Below, piece after piece: positions 7,998 to 13,578 of a stretch of DNA of 13,578 nucleotides; the first letter of the stretch is position 1, and every line of letters starts with the position of its first letter. The notes beneath the pieces were generated by a model, which had not been told where the DNA came from, did no database searches, and was given only the letters and a program-made list of their open reading frames with translations. The position numbers were made by a program, and so were the translations under genes. Location: contig JAJXUY010000016.1 of NCBI GenBank assembly GCA_021782525.1, positions 1 through 13,578 on the forward strand, in the 5' to 3' direction. Source of the DNA: Acidobacteriota bacterium (lineage in GTDB: Bacteria > Acidobacteriota > Thermoanaerobaculia > Thermoanaerobaculales > Thermoanaerobaculaceae).

Positions 7998-8026
7998 GTC
8001 GGCGGGGTAAAGCCCACGCCTACGAC
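7998..8026 (-). repeat. REP-like element between convergent genes
   Basis: Read on the minus strand, GTAGG is followed by CGTGGGCTTTACCCCGC. Aligned with GTAGG plus CGCGGGCTTCAGCCCGC at 746-767, it differs at three positions over the 22-base motif. It can fold as GCG-T-GGG against CCC-CGC with a bulged T and a CTTTA loop. It lies 24 bases past the stop of the minus-strand membrane-protein gene, so in RNA it would form a 3' stem for that transcript. Confidence 0.6.
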
Positions 8027-8049
8027 GCAGGCGCGTACGGACCAAGGCT

Positions 8050-9498
8050 TCAATTGGATCGCCCCCAGGCGTTGACGCTCGCGGCGAGCAGGAGACCCCA
8101 AAGAGGAGCAAGGTGGAAGTCGATGAACTCTGGAGAAGCCGCGTTCCAGACGGCGGCGGCGATCCAGATGGCCGACGCCGCGATCACGAAGGTTCTCTGC
8201 GGTTCGGAGTGACACCCCCGCGCGGCACGCACACTCCACGTGGTCCAGAGGCCGAGCGCCGCAAGCACGGCGAAGCTACCCACAACGCCGAGCTTGACCG
8301 GAAGGAAGAGGTAGAAGTTGTGAACGTAGTTCGTGGCATGCATTGCGGCGGGTGAACCGTTGTCGTCCAGTCCCAACTTTTTGGACAGGTAGGAATATCC
8401 CAACCCCCGCCCGAGGAGTTTCGTGATCGGCCTCGCAGCCGCAAACGCCCCCACGAGAAACTCTGTTTCCGTTGTGCGGTAGGCGATGGATGGGTCGTCC
8501 ATAAAGGTCCTTCCGCTGATTCCGGGGATGAGATATGCCGCCCGCCCAGTTAGCAGGGCTGCCTCACCCCTGACTCTAGCGGTCAAGCTTCGGGTCAAAC
8601 CGGAAGGTGGACGCCACAGAACCAAGAACGCCAAGAGGATACTGGCAATGGCAGCGATACCAGACACAACCCTAAGTAGCTTCTTGCCAGATGCCAGGTC
8701 TCGTAACGCTCTCGACGAGAGGGCAACGGCCACGAAGCTGGGCGCCGCAACCAGCCAGAGCGAACGGATCCCGGAACCCACGATCAAGATGGATGTGACG
8801 ACGATGGCCAGCGCACTCACCCAACGCGCAAAAGGGCGTTCCCAGGCCATGGCGGCCAAAGCCATGTTGACCGTGATCAACGCCGCGGAAGTGGGGGCGA
8901 CGGTGTTTCCCGGAGTGACCTCCAGGAAGAGGCGATTCGCACTGGGCCCAACGCCGATCCCAAGCCCCAGGCATGCGAAGTTGATGCACGCGGCAACGGT
9001 GACGCTGCCGACGACGGCGGCCGCGAAGGGACGCCACAGGGGCGCACGCCCGAACGCGAGGCCCGCAACCGCTGCGAGTGGAAGGAGCCCCATGGAAAGC
9101 AACTGGCCGGACAAGAACGCAAGATCGTTGCCCTGGGTGAGACCGACCAATGCCCCCAAGAAAGCTGCGCCCGAGTAGGCGGCGATCCCGATCTTGATCC
9201 GCCTGGGCGCGCTCTTGATCTGCTGTAGCCAGTCTCGGCGCGAGAGGCCGGCCGCGGCGAGGACTGTCGTTGCGAGCAGGACAAGTGCGGCTTGGACCCT
9301 AAGCGCGGGAGAGTGCCGCATGCCGAGGGTCACATAGGGCGCGAGGACAATCACGCCAACCACTCCGCCGACGAGCCAGGGTACCCAGCGATCGCTCTCC
9401 GGAACCGCACCGAAGCCGTTGGGGCACGTCAATAGGGGGCCCTTTGGAAGTACATCCGGTACCGGAGGGCCACCGCTGTCTCGAGTCGAATCTGGCAT
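8050..9498 (-). CDS. O-antigen polymerase/ligase-like (Wzy/WaaL family) membrane protein
   Basis: A 482-residue polytopic membrane protein with about 11-12 hydrophobic segments, for example around residues 38-60, 65-86, 102-119, 126-150, 158-184, 200-219, 227-265, 274-295, 395-422, 436-455 and 463-480. A large hydrophilic loop lies at about 296-393, before the late helices. GRGLGYSYL and VHNFYLFLPVKLGVVGS match the G-x-G ... HNxYL ... G pattern near the end of O-antigen ligase/polymerase family proteins. In that family the periplasmic loop carries out glycan polymerisation or transfer to lipid A or protein. ATG 9498 is supported by GAGG at 9509-9506, 7 bases away. The first 35 or so residues are polar and Pro/Gly-rich, probably cytoplasmic. 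It lies 272 bases downstream of the minus-strand glycosyltransferase. Sequence alone cannot separate polymerase from ligase. Confidence 0.82.
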   Translation of the reverse strand: MPDSTRDSGGPPVPDVLPKGPLLTCPNGFGAVPESDRWVPWLVGGVVGVIVLAPYVTLGMRHSPALRVQAALVLLATTVLAAAGLSRRDWLQQIKSAPRRIKIGIAAYSGAAFLGALVGLTQGNDLAFLSGQLLSMGLLPLAAVAGLAFGRAPLWRPFAAAVVGSVTVAACINFACLGLGIGVGPSANRLFLEVTPGNTVAPTSAALITVNMALAAMAWERPFARWVSALAIVVTSILIVGSGIRSLWLVAAPSFVAVALSSRALRDLASGKKLLRVVSGIAAIASILLAFLVLWRPPSGLTRSLTARVRGEAALLTGRAAYLIPGISGRTFMDDPSIAYRTTETEFLVGAFAAARPITKLLGRGLGYSYLSKKLGLDDNGSPAAMHATNYVHNFYLFLPVKLGVVGSFAVLAALGLWTTWSVRAARGCHSEPQRTFVIAASAIWIAAAVWNAASPEFIDFHLAPLWGLLLAASVNAWGRSN

Positions 9499-9521
9499 GT
9501 CATTTCCTCAGCCGTGTCGGC

Positions 9522-9564
9522 ATTCTACCTTGCACGAGAGTTTCATCCACTCTCCGGCTTGCAA
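9522..9564 (-). promoter_or_regulatory. Candidate promoter with overlapping dyad upstream of the wzy-like gene
   Basis: On the minus strand, TAGAAT (9527-9522; 5 of 6 to TATAAT) sits 23 bases before ATG 9498, implying a short leader with the GAGG ribosome site. No recognisable -35 hexamer is present. Where it should be there is a dyad: GAGAGT (9536-9541) against ACTCTC (9549-9554), flanked by TTGC (9530-9533) and GCAA (9561-9564). An operator that blocks or recruits RNA polymerase would sit in this position, but the dyad could also be chance or an RNA hairpin of upstream read-through. Confidence 0.35.
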
Positions 9565-9739
9565 ACGACAGGCTACGCCTCACCGCGGAGCGGCCGCCGC
9601 CAAGTGGGGGACCGCTCTTGTGAGTGGCATGCGGACACCTGAGCGGCGTGTCGCCAGCCGCCAACGGCGCGCTGCGAGGAGCGAGCCGCTGAGACGGATC
9701 CAGTTGGGCAGCAGCGAGAGAAACAAGCACACCCGCGCA

Positions 9740-9773
9740 GTCGGGCGGCTGAAGCCGCGCCGTTATGGGCTCA
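9740..9773 (-). repeat. REP-like palindrome abutting the glycosyltransferase stop codon
   Basis: GCGGCTGAAGCCGC (9745-9758) contains the same 10-base core as the pair at 745-824. Beyond it, CGCCGTTATGGGCTCACGCC continues into the gene: GGGC-tcac-GCCC forms a small stem holding TCA (9771-9773), the stop codon of the minus-strand glycosyltransferase. The repeat therefore forms the 3' boundary of that gene. Confidence 0.55.
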
Positions 9774-10721
9774 CGCCCCCTCTCGCCGGGGTGGGATTGC
9801 AGCCCGTCGCTGGCGGCTCACCACGCCGACGAGGTAGTTCCACCGGAAGTCGAGGTCCCACAATGTGTCGCGCCGCCACCGTCCCGGCCACAGCGCCAGC
9901 AGCGTCGAGGCCACGGCCGCGGTGGTGGGACGGAGGATCAATGGCCACAGCAGTTCCGGGTGGCGGCGCACGGTGTAGCGGGTCGCGGCGCCGGAGATTT
10001 GCGCCCGCTGGCGGTAGTCGGCCGGGCCGCCGTAGTGATGATCGTGGAAGCAAAGCGCGCCGGGCTCGTAGCGCATGGGCCGTCCCGCACGCGCTAGCCG
10101 GAACCCCCACTCGGTGTCCTCCATCGAGGGAAAGGGGAACGCCTCGTCGAACGGCTCCTCGAGGTGCCAGTCGCGGGGAAGGCCAAGGTGCGCCCCCCAG
10201 CACGCGTCCCAGGGCACCGGCTCGTGCGGTTGAAGTCGCGAGAAGTTGAACTGGTGGCCGTTGGGTGCGAGCCAGGCCATGTACGGGGTCATCTCCTGCG
10301 TCGAGTCCCAGTCCACCCGGCCCACCAGGACGCACGGCCCGTGGTGCTCCTGGGCGCGCGCGTGGGCGATTAGGCAGCCGGGATCCGGCCTGGTATCGTC
10401 GTTGAGAAAGACGAGGTACGGCGCGGCGGCGTGCCGGGCGCCGAGGTTCTTGGCCGGCCCGTTGCCGCTACGTGGCTGTTCCAACAACCGGAGGGGAAAG
10501 CGATGCTGCTCGTGCGCCACGGCCCGCGTCGCCACGTCGTCGCCGTCGAGCACGACGATAACCTCGAACGGCGGGGTTTCGGGGTGGAGGGCATCGAACG
10601 CCGCGAGCGAGCACGCGAGCTTCTCGCCGCGCCCCAGCGTAGCGATCACGACGCTGACCGCGGGCTCAGAGTTCGGCTTCCTTCCGCTGCTGTACTGCGG
10701 CACGGCACATTCTACTGCCAC
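9771..10721 (-). CDS. Family 2 glycosyltransferase (GT-A fold)
   Basis: A 316-residue enzyme transferring a sugar from a nucleotide donor to a growing glycan, presumably at the cytoplasmic face of the membrane. GT2 landmarks appear in order: VSVVIATLGR (22-31), VIVVLDGDD (54-62), GNGPAKNLGA (86-95), the metal-binding DxD equivalent FLNDDTRPDPG (105-115), and SMEDTEWGFRLARAG (199-213) with the catalytic-base acidic pair ED. Late His residues (FHDHH) are also seen in such enzymes. No clear membrane anchor is visible, though residues 255-275 are fairly hydrophobic. The called start is GTG 10721; a TAG stop lies two codons upstream, so no longer form is possible. There is no good Shine-Dalgarno, and GTG 10703 is the alternative. 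The last dozen residues (basic RQRRAAIPPRREGA) are probably shaped by the adjacent repeat. Donor and acceptor are unknown. Confidence 0.88.
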   Translation of the reverse strand: MAVECAVPQYSSGRKPNSEPAVSVVIATLGRGEKLACSLAAFDALHPETPPFEVIVVLDGDDVATRAVAHEQHRFPLRLLEQPRSGNGPAKNLGARHAAAPYLVFLNDDTRPDPGCLIAHARAQEHHGPCVLVGRVDWDSTQEMTPYMAWLAPNGHQFNFSRLQPHEPVPWDACWGAHLGLPRDWHLEEPFDEAFPFPSMEDTEWGFRLARAGRPMRYEPGALCFHDHHYGGPADYRQRAQISGAATRYTVRRHPELLWPLILRPTTAAVASTLLALWPGRWRRDTLWDLDFRWNYLVGVVSRQRRAAIPPRREGA

Positions 10722-10970
10722 CGGCTAGCGAAGCGGCACGCGGGCCATGGGCGCGTGTTCACCTTCGTGCCGGCCGCGAGCCCCAGCCGGCGCCGCGCGT
10801 TTCGTCGCAGCGGCGAGACCGGCGGTTCCCGCTTTTGGCGCGCCTGCCGGCCGTGCCGCGATCGCCGGTCCATGGTTTCCGAGCTTGTGCGAGGTAGAGT
10901 AAACGGTGATGCGATCGTGGTGTGACGCGAACCGCACTGTCCAGGGTGGGCCGGGGAAGGGGAGCCTGCG
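10722..10970. promoter_or_regulatory. Divergent intergenic region with weak asnB promoter candidate
   Basis: This 249-base gap separates the glycosyltransferase (minus) from the amidotransferase (plus). On the plus strand, TAGAGT (10895-10900; 4 of 6 to TATAAT) in AGGTAGAGTAAACGG is the best -10-like site, with no convincing -35. It would give a leader of about 64 bases. Immediately before the amidotransferase, AAGGGGAG (10957-10964) is a good ribosome binding site 6 bases from ATG 10971. I see no gene here on either strand. Confidence 0.3.
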
Positions 10971-12836
10971 ATGTGCGGGATAGCCGGGAGCTGCCGGCCT
11001 CGGGGCGGGGAAGTGGACGGCCGCGCGCTCGGCGAGGCGCTGGGCGCGCTGCGGCACCGCGGTCCGGACGACGAGGGGAGGTTGGTCGCACCAGGGGTCG
11101 CGATCGGGATGCGGCGGCTGGCGATCATCGACCTGGCGACCGGCGCGCAGCCAGTGTTCAACGAGGACCGCTCGGTCGCGGCCGTGCTCAACGGCGAGAT
11201 CTACAACTACGTCGAGCTGCGTGAGGGGCTGCGGCGCGACGGCCACGCGCTCGCGACCGCGAGCGACACCGAGGTGCTGGTCCACCTGTGGGAGGAAGAG
11301 GGTGAAGCGCTTTGCCAGCGGTTGCGTGGAATGTTTGCGTTCGCGGTCTGGGACACTCGGGCCAAGACGCTGCTGCTGGCGCGCGACCGCTTCGGCAAGA
11401 AACCGTTGTTCATCGCCGAGCTGGCCGGTGGCGGCCTCGCGTTCGCCTCGGAGTTGAAGGGCTTGCGGCCGCTGCTGCGCGCGGCCGGTGTCGAGCCCCG
11501 CTGGCGCGAGCAGGCGGTCTACGACTACCTCTCGCTCGGCGCCGTGCCGCAGCCGGACACGATCTGGGAGGGCGTGCGCGCCGTGACGCCCGGCCACTGG
11601 CTGCGCTGGGAGGATGGGCGGGTGCTGAACGGCGAGTATTGGCGCCCGCAGTTCGGACCGAAGCTGGTTGTTTCCTATGCCGAGGCCCAGGAGGAACTGC
11701 GCGGCCGGCTCGCAGAGGCGGTGCGGCTGCGGTTGCGCAGCGACGTGCCGGTCGGCGTGTTCCTCTCCGGCGGTGTGGACTCGTCGGTCGTGGCGTACGA
11801 GGCGTCGCGACAGGTCGGCGGTGCGCTCCGGACATTCACGGTGTCGGTTGCGGACGACACGCTCGACGAGGCGCCGGTCGCCCGGCGCACCGCTGCGGCG
11901 CTCGGCGTCGAGCACGTCGTCCTGCCGCTCCACGTCGCGCCGCGGGACGAGGTGCTGGCCGTCGCCCGCCACTTCGACCAGCCGTTCGCCGACCCCTCGG
12001 CGATCCCCAGCCTGGCCGTCGCGCGCCTCGCCCGCGAGCACGTCAAGGTGGTCCTCAACGGAGACGGCGGCGACGAGACCTGCGGCGGCTACCGCCGCTA
12101 CCTCGCGGCGCGGGCGTTCGGGCGGCTCGTGCCGCTGCCCGGCGCACGGCCGGTCCTCCGCGCGGCGCTCGCCCGACTCGCGGCCGGACGGCGCCGGTCA
12201 CCGGCCGGCCTCCTCCGACGCTTCGGTCGCGGTCTCGCGCTCGAGCCGGGCGCGCGCTACCTCGTCTGGACGAAGGACCTGCTGCTGGAAGGGGACAAGC
12301 GGCGGGTCTGGCGTGGCGGGCCGCAGCGAGCCACCGAGGCGTGGGTGGCAGAGCAGCTCGACAGCGACCTCGGCGCCGTCGACGGCGAGATCGCGGGCGA
12401 CCTCGGGATCGAGCTCCTGTCGAGCCTGCTCGTGAAGATGGACATGGCGACGATGGCCGCCTCGCTCGAGGCCCGCTCGCCGTTCCTCGACCAGGAGGTC
12501 GCGGAGTTCGCGCTGCGGCTCCCGGTCGGGTTCCGCATCCGCCGCTCGCGGCTGAAGGCGGTGCTGCGCGACGCCTACCGGGGCCGGCTGCCGCGGGAGG
12601 TGATCGAGGGGAGCAAGCGGGGGTTCGAGGTGCCCCTGGCCGCCTGGCTCGACGGCGACCTGCGCGACCTCGCCCACGACTCGCTCCTGTCGCCGGACGC
12701 GCGCGTCGCGGCGTACCTCGAGCCGGCGTTCGTGCGCGCGCTGGTCGAGGGGCGGACGATGGGCGATCGCAACCGGCCCGGGATCGTCTACGCCCTGCTC
12801 GTGCTCGAGCTGTGGTTGCGCGGATCCCGGGGATGA
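10971..12836 (+). CDS. asnB: Asparagine synthase-type glutamine amidotransferase
   Basis: A 621-residue glutamine-hydrolysing asparagine synthase family enzyme with both domains intact. The N-terminal class II amidotransferase starts MCGIAG, so Cys2 becomes the nucleophile after Met removal. Glutamine-site residues are in place: HRGPD (29-33), Arg49, NGEIYN (74-79) and SDTE (98-101). The ATP-PPi synthetase domain has VFLSGGVDSS (PPi loop SGGVDSS, 266-272), then GDGGDE and SLEARSPFLD. The length matches the long bacterial AsnB/AsnO group rather than the shorter E. coli AsnB. A strong ribosome site precedes ATG 10971. Long AsnB paralogues in polysaccharide and exosortase-linked loci are thought to amidate sugar carboxylates or other non-aspartate substrates. 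The context (glycosyltransferase one side, DegT aminotransferase the other) points that way, but plain asparagine synthesis cannot be excluded. The next gene begins 128 bases downstream on the same strand. Confidence 0.92.
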   Translation: MCGIAGSCRPRGGEVDGRALGEALGALRHRGPDDEGRLVAPGVAIGMRRLAIIDLATGAQPVFNEDRSVAAVLNGEIYNYVELREGLRRDGHALATASDTEVLVHLWEEEGEALCQRLRGMFAFAVWDTRAKTLLLARDRFGKKPLFIAELAGGGLAFASELKGLRPLLRAAGVEPRWREQAVYDYLSLGAVPQPDTIWEGVRAVTPGHWLRWEDGRVLNGEYWRPQFGPKLVVSYAEAQEELRGRLAEAVRLRLRSDVPVGVFLSGGVDSSVVAYEASRQVGGALRTFTVSVADDTLDEAPVARRTAAALGVEHVVLPLHVAPRDEVLAVARHFDQPFADPSAIPSLAVARLAREHVKVVLNGDGGDETCGGYRRYLAARAFGRLVPLPGARPVLRAALARLAAGRRRSPAGLLRRFGRGLALEPGARYLVWTKDLLLEGDKRRVWRGGPQRATEAWVAEQLDSDLGAVDGEIAGDLGIELLSSLLVKMDMATMAASLEARSPFLDQEVAEFALRLPVGFRIRRSRLKAVLRDAYRGRLPREVIEGSKRGFEVPLAAWLDGDLRDLAHDSLLSPDARVAAYLEPAFVRALVEGRTMGDRNRPGIVYALLVLELWLRGSRG

Positions 12837-12855
12837 GGCACCTTCCCTGTGGCCC

Positions 12856-12909
12856 GGAGGAACCCGGTCTTCTCCTGAGTTCATCCGCGGGGCCGTTCTC
12901 TGCTAGGCT
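12856..12909 (+). promoter_or_regulatory. Weak hairpin then promoter candidate before the aminotransferase
   Basis: GGAGGA (12856-12861) pairs with TTCTCC (12870-12875), one G-T wobble, 8-base loop, without a T-run: at best a weak terminator after the amidotransferase. Next, TTCATC (12880-12885) and TAGGCT (12904-12909) are spaced 18 bases apart, with TGC before the second (extended -10). Each hexamer matches consensus at only half its positions. The gap is short enough that the two genes may also share a transcript. Confidence 0.28.
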
Positions 12910-12964
12910 GTGACCCGCGGCGGATGCGACGGCGGCCGCGCGACCCCGCCCTGGAGAGAGACCG

Positions 12965-13578
12965 ATGACCGACCCCAAGCCCCCAGTTCCGCTCTTCGAC
13001 CTGAAGCGACAGTGGCTCGAGGTGAGCGACGACGTCCACGCCGCCGTCGAGCGGGTCTTCGCGACGCAGCAGTTCATCCTCGGACCGGAGGTCGCAGGCC
13101 TCGAGGCGGAGTGCGCGGCGTACCTCGGCGTCAAGCGCGCCGTCGCCGTGTCCTCCGGCACCGACGCGCTGTTGGCGGCGTTGATGGCGCTGGGCGTCGG
13201 CGCGGGGGACGAGGTGATCACCTCGCCGTTCACGTTCTTTGCCACCGCCGGCGTGATCCACCGCCTCGGCGCGCGGCCGGTGTTCGCCGACATCGACCCG
13301 CGCGACTTCAACCTCGACCCCGCCAAGCTGGCCGCGGCGGTCACTCCGCGCACTCGGGCGATCATCCCGGTGCACCTGTACGGGCAGGCGGCGGAGGTGG
13401 ACGCGATCAAGGCGGCCGCGCCGGGCGTCCCGCTCGTCGAGGACTGCTGCCAGGCGATCGGCACGGCGTACAACGGGGTCATGGTCGGCGGGATCGGCAC
13501 GTTCGGCTGCTTCTCGTTCTTCCCGACCAAGAACCTGGGGGCGTTCGGCGACGCCGGCCTGGTCACGACCAACGACGA
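12965..13578 (+). CDS. DegT/DnrJ/EryC1/StrS sugar aminotransferase, N-terminal part (runs off right edge)
   Basis: The first 204 codons of a PLP-dependent aminotransferase, with no stop before the edge. Such enzymes are usually 360-400 residues, so about half is present. Recognisable blocks are VPLFDLKRQ at the start, FILGPEVAGLE (38-48), SSGTDALLAAL (63-73, phosphate binding), SPFTFFATAG (87-96), IIPVHLYGQ (133-141), VEDCCQAIG (158-166; Asp160 contacts the PLP ring nitrogen) and FSFFPTKNLGAFGDAG with Lys189 as the Schiff-base lysine. ATG 12965 follows GGAG (12953-12956) at 8 bases. The family moves an amino group from glutamate to a keto sugar. Here it would act on a UDP-keto-sugar of the glycan pathway, possibly one derived from the product of the 5810-7780 dehydratase. 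A WbpE-like 3-keto substrate and a PglE-like 4-keto substrate cannot be told apart from this part. Confidence 0.92.
   Translation, partial: MTDPKPPVPLFDLKRQWLEVSDDVHAAVERVFATQQFILGPEVAGLEAECAAYLGVKRAVAVSSGTDALLAALMALGVGAGDEVITSPFTFFATAGVIHRLGARPVFADIDPRDFNLDPAKLAAAVTPRTRAIIPVHLYGQAAEVDAIKAAAPGVPLVEDCCQAIGTAYNGVMVGGIGTFGCFSFFPTKNLGAFGDAGLVTTND

Noticed and set aside
10971..12836. Exosortase/PEP-CTERM system suggested by the AsnB type
   Set aside because: AsnB-like amidotransferases occur in exosortase-linked loci, but no exosortase gene, PEP-CTERM tail or other marker of that system is visible in the window. The protease also ends without such a sorting tail.
12055..13572. 505-codon minus-strand frame across the amidotransferase and aminotransferase
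   Set aside because: It crosses two well-supported genes and their gap, and is dominated by Arg, Ala, Pro and Ser. This is antisense noise in GC-rich DNA.

Overview
The window is GC-rich bacterial chromosome, with third codon positions strongly favouring G/C. It carries the end of a surface or appendage-type gene, a very large secreted protease, and a run of surface-polysaccharide genes. There is no rRNA, tRNA, CRISPR, transposase or integrase. The protein style fits a large-genome environmental Gram-negative: an S74 'tail fiber domain' protein outside a phage, a multidomain subtilase with InlB-type repeats and a C-terminal adhesion-like domain, and a FlaA1/WbpM-type dehydratase. Acidobacteriota (Thermoanaerobaculia-like) is my best guess from these protein architectures alone; nothing here proves the phylum.

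Layout. Bases 1-413 are the 3' end of a gene whose product ends in a peptidase S74-type intramolecular chaperone domain. Bases 414-1023 form a long intergenic region with a strong hairpin, an open frame of doubtful status, an inverted pair of REP-like palindromes and a good extended -10 promoter. Bases 1024-5640 encode a 1538-residue exported S8 subtilase with an intact catalytic triad, a C-terminal beta-sandwich, two Fn3-like domains, a jelly-roll-like domain, two near-identical InlB-type repeats and a short terminal domain. Bases 5810-7780 encode a membrane-anchored nucleotide-sugar 4,6-dehydratase.

After a convergent intergenic region full of palindromes, two genes run on the minus strand: an O-antigen polymerase/ligase-like membrane protein (8050-9498) and, upstream of it, a family 2 glycosyltransferase (9771-10721). 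Diverging from the glycosyltransferase, on the plus strand, are a glutamine-dependent asparagine synthase-type amidotransferase (10971-12836) and a DegT/DnrJ/EryC1/StrS aminotransferase cut by the right edge (12965-13578).

Functionally, genes from 5810 onward read as part of a surface-glycan locus. The dehydratase would make a UDP-4-keto-6-deoxy-HexNAc. The DegT-family enzyme would transaminate a keto sugar. The glycosyltransferase would build the repeat unit, the Wzy/WaaL-like protein would polymerise or ligate it, and the AsnB-type enzyme could amidate a uronic acid or other carboxylated sugar. The protease is probably an independent exported enzyme that happens to lie beside the locus.

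I do not see a convincing new defence or mobile system. The most distinctive non-genic signal is a family of REP-like palindromes with a GGCTTCAGCC core, or close variants, at three transcription-unit boundaries. One of them runs into the stop codon of the glycosyltransferase. The other items worth checking are the duplicated InlB repeat, the dyad over a predicted promoter, and the uncertain start of the glycosyltransferase.
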